Shown in pieces: positions 63,201 to 64,000 of a DNA stretch of 64,000 bases (its first letter is position 1; every line of letters begins with the position of its first letter). A model generated the notes under the pieces. It was not told the DNA's origin and did not search any database. It worked only from the letters and a program-made list of their open reading frames with translations. The position numbers and the translations under genes are program-made. The DNA comes from Isoptericola cucumis (GTDB taxonomy: Bacteria; Actinomycetota; Actinomycetes; Actinomycetales; Cellulomonadaceae): assembly GCF_014635665.1 (NCBI RefSeq), contig NZ_BMDG01000002.1:248001-312000 (forward strand). The letters run 5' to 3'.

Positions 63201-63785
63201 TCACCGGGGCCGGGGCGTGCCGACCGCGCCCGCGCCGCCGTGCAACGAGGTCACCAGACGACCCACCTGACGTCGGAGCCAGGCGTACGACCGCCAGTAC
63301 TCGTCGTCGGGACGCCCGTAGGGGTCGCGGATGTCGTCGTCGCCGTCCTGCCCGAGGAACCGGGGACGGAGCGCGAGCGCGGCGGGCACCAGGGCGGCGA
63401 GACGTTCGGCGTCGGTGGCGCCCTGCACGCTCCCGCCGGGGAGCTCTGCCGCGAGGCGGGACAGCTCGCCGAGCGTGACCGTGTGCCGCACGGCGGAGGG
63501 GTGGAGCGCGAGCGCCGACGCCCGGTGCGCCGCGGTGACCGTGAGGACCAGGTCGGCGCCCGCCATCATCTCCCCCGTCAGAGGGCGGGACCGGAACGGG
63601 CCGAGCTCCACGCCGTCGTCCCTCAGGTGGGCGGCCATCCGCTCGTCGACCGGCCAGCCGGGCAGGCCACGGGTGCCGGCGCTCGAGACGGCGACGCTGT
63701 CGTCCAGCGCGCGGTCGAGCAGGTGCTGCGCCGCGGGCGAGCGGCAGATGTTGCCCGTGCACACGACCAGCACCGAGTACGTCAT
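63201..63785 (-). CDS. Low-molecular-weight protein tyrosine phosphatase
   Basis: A 194-aa phosphatase. The P-loop C9-T-G-N-I-C-R15-S lies at the N-terminus, and the catalytic aspartate is in D-I-R-D-P-Y-G near residues 156-162. It carries about 40 residues more than the E. coli Wzb length, in the middle and at the C-terminus. Such enzymes often reverse BY-kinase phosphorylation in exopolysaccharide export, fitting the neighbouring transferase. ATG 63785 (M-T-Y-S-V-L-V-V-C-T-G-N) has GGAGGAGG upstream on the minus strand; the earlier in-frame start lacks support. Confidence 0.93.
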   Translation of the reverse strand: MTYSVLVVCTGNICRSPAAQHLLDRALDDSVAVSSAGTRGLPGWPVDERMAAHLRDDGVELGPFRSRPLTGEMMAGADLVLTVTAAHRASALALHPSAVRHTVTLGELSRLAAELPGGSVQGATDAERLAALVPAALALRPRFLGQDGDDDIRDPYGRPDDEYWRSYAWLRRQVGRLVTSLHGGAGAVGTPRPR

Positions 63786-63889
63786 GCCACCTCCTCCACG
63801 GAAAGGCTCCACCGAGCCGGGCTCGGGCGCCGCGGGTAGCGTGACGGCGATCGACCGCTGCCCGAACCCAGCAGACGACGGGAGAGCTC

Positions 63890-64000
63890 ATGACGCATCC
63901 CGGATGGGGCGAGCGGTGGGCGAACGCCCCGACACCGATGGTCGACATGGACGAGGACAGGGCGCCTTCCGGGCACGGACGCCCCCGCCGGCCCCGGACC
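63890..64000 (+). CDS. Start of an exopolysaccharide-locus gene, truncated by the window edge
   Basis: ATG 63890 opens a frame that has no stop before the end of the window (37 codons). GGGAGAG is just upstream, and TAGCGT at 63837-63842 is a possible -10. The visible sequence (M-T-H-P-G-W-G-E-R-W-A-N, then M-V-D-M-D-E-D, then a Pro/Arg-rich stretch) is a hydrophilic N-terminus that I do not recognise. Codon use fits a real gene. It is divergent from the phosphatase gene. Confidence 0.55.
   Translation, partial: MTHPGWGERWANAPTPMVDMDEDRAPSGHGRPRRPRT

Overview
The window is chromosomal DNA from a very GC-rich actinobacterium. Third codon positions are almost all G or C, GTG starts are common, and many start codons sit only 6-7 nt below a TANNNT-type -10 box, which suggests leaderless mRNAs. 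The gene content fits a Micrococcales bacterium, probably Cellulomonadaceae or Promicromonosporaceae: SenX3-RegX3-type phosphate control, CarD, F420-type oxidoreductases, HrcA/CIRCE control of a groL without groS, DUF3263, DUF3027, DUF2530 and DUF4032 proteins, and a WXG100 protein. The family assignment is inference. No transposase, prophage or CRISPR array was seen. The DNA is mostly housekeeping, with a few accessory insertions.

Layout. 1-5.5 kb: end of an ABC exporter, a DUF2871 membrane protein, a DHA2 efflux pump, a Ddn-like F420 protein, gpmA and a DUF4037 protein. 5.6-8.1 kb: a secreted Tat-type family 8 polysaccharide lyase, apparently inserted between gpmA and phoU. 8.1-15.2 kb: the phosphate regulon (phoU, divergent senX3-regX3, then pstSCAB) with two PHO boxes. 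15.3-24.7 kb: a lipoprotein, carD, ispD-ispF, a divergent FAD oxidase / PLP-racemase-fold pair, ltrA, cysS and rlmB. 24.7-33.1 kb: a DUF4032 kinase-like protein, an orphan sugar-importer ATPase, otsA-otsB, a membrane Ser/Thr kinase, a DsbA-like protein and tRNA-Thr. 33.1-38.4 kb: an SGNH hydrolase, ung, DUF3263, a LytR_C protein, a cold-shock gene and groL with two CIRCE operators. 38.5-49.1 kb: a lone ScoMcrA-head/zinc-ribbon protein, WXG100, an HD-like protein, a two-component system, an AlkZ-related protein, a NYN nuclease, PspA, a TPM protein and an AI-2E-type permease. 49.2-61.5 kb: an LLM oxidoreductase, XPB helicase and its helicase-associated partner, a TetR/epimerase pair with twin operators, then csp, DUF3027, a sacsin-like ATPase and DUF2530. 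61.5-64 kb: the start of an exopolysaccharide locus (initiating sugar transferase, low-Mr tyrosine phosphatase, and the beginning of a further gene).

How the genes work together. The phosphate block is self-contained: SenX3-RegX3 should act on the pstS and phoU promoters, whose PHO boxes both lie 27 nt from the -10. The PspA/TPM pair, DsbA-like protein, membrane kinase and trehalose genes suggest envelope and osmotic stress handling. The least explained conserved module is csp-DUF3027-sacsin-like ATPase-DUF2530. The most unusual non-coding structures are an 82-bp tandem element with inverted ends after cysS, a long GNRA-capped hairpin between pstS and pstC, and a repeated GGGTGAA array before the exopolysaccharide transferase.
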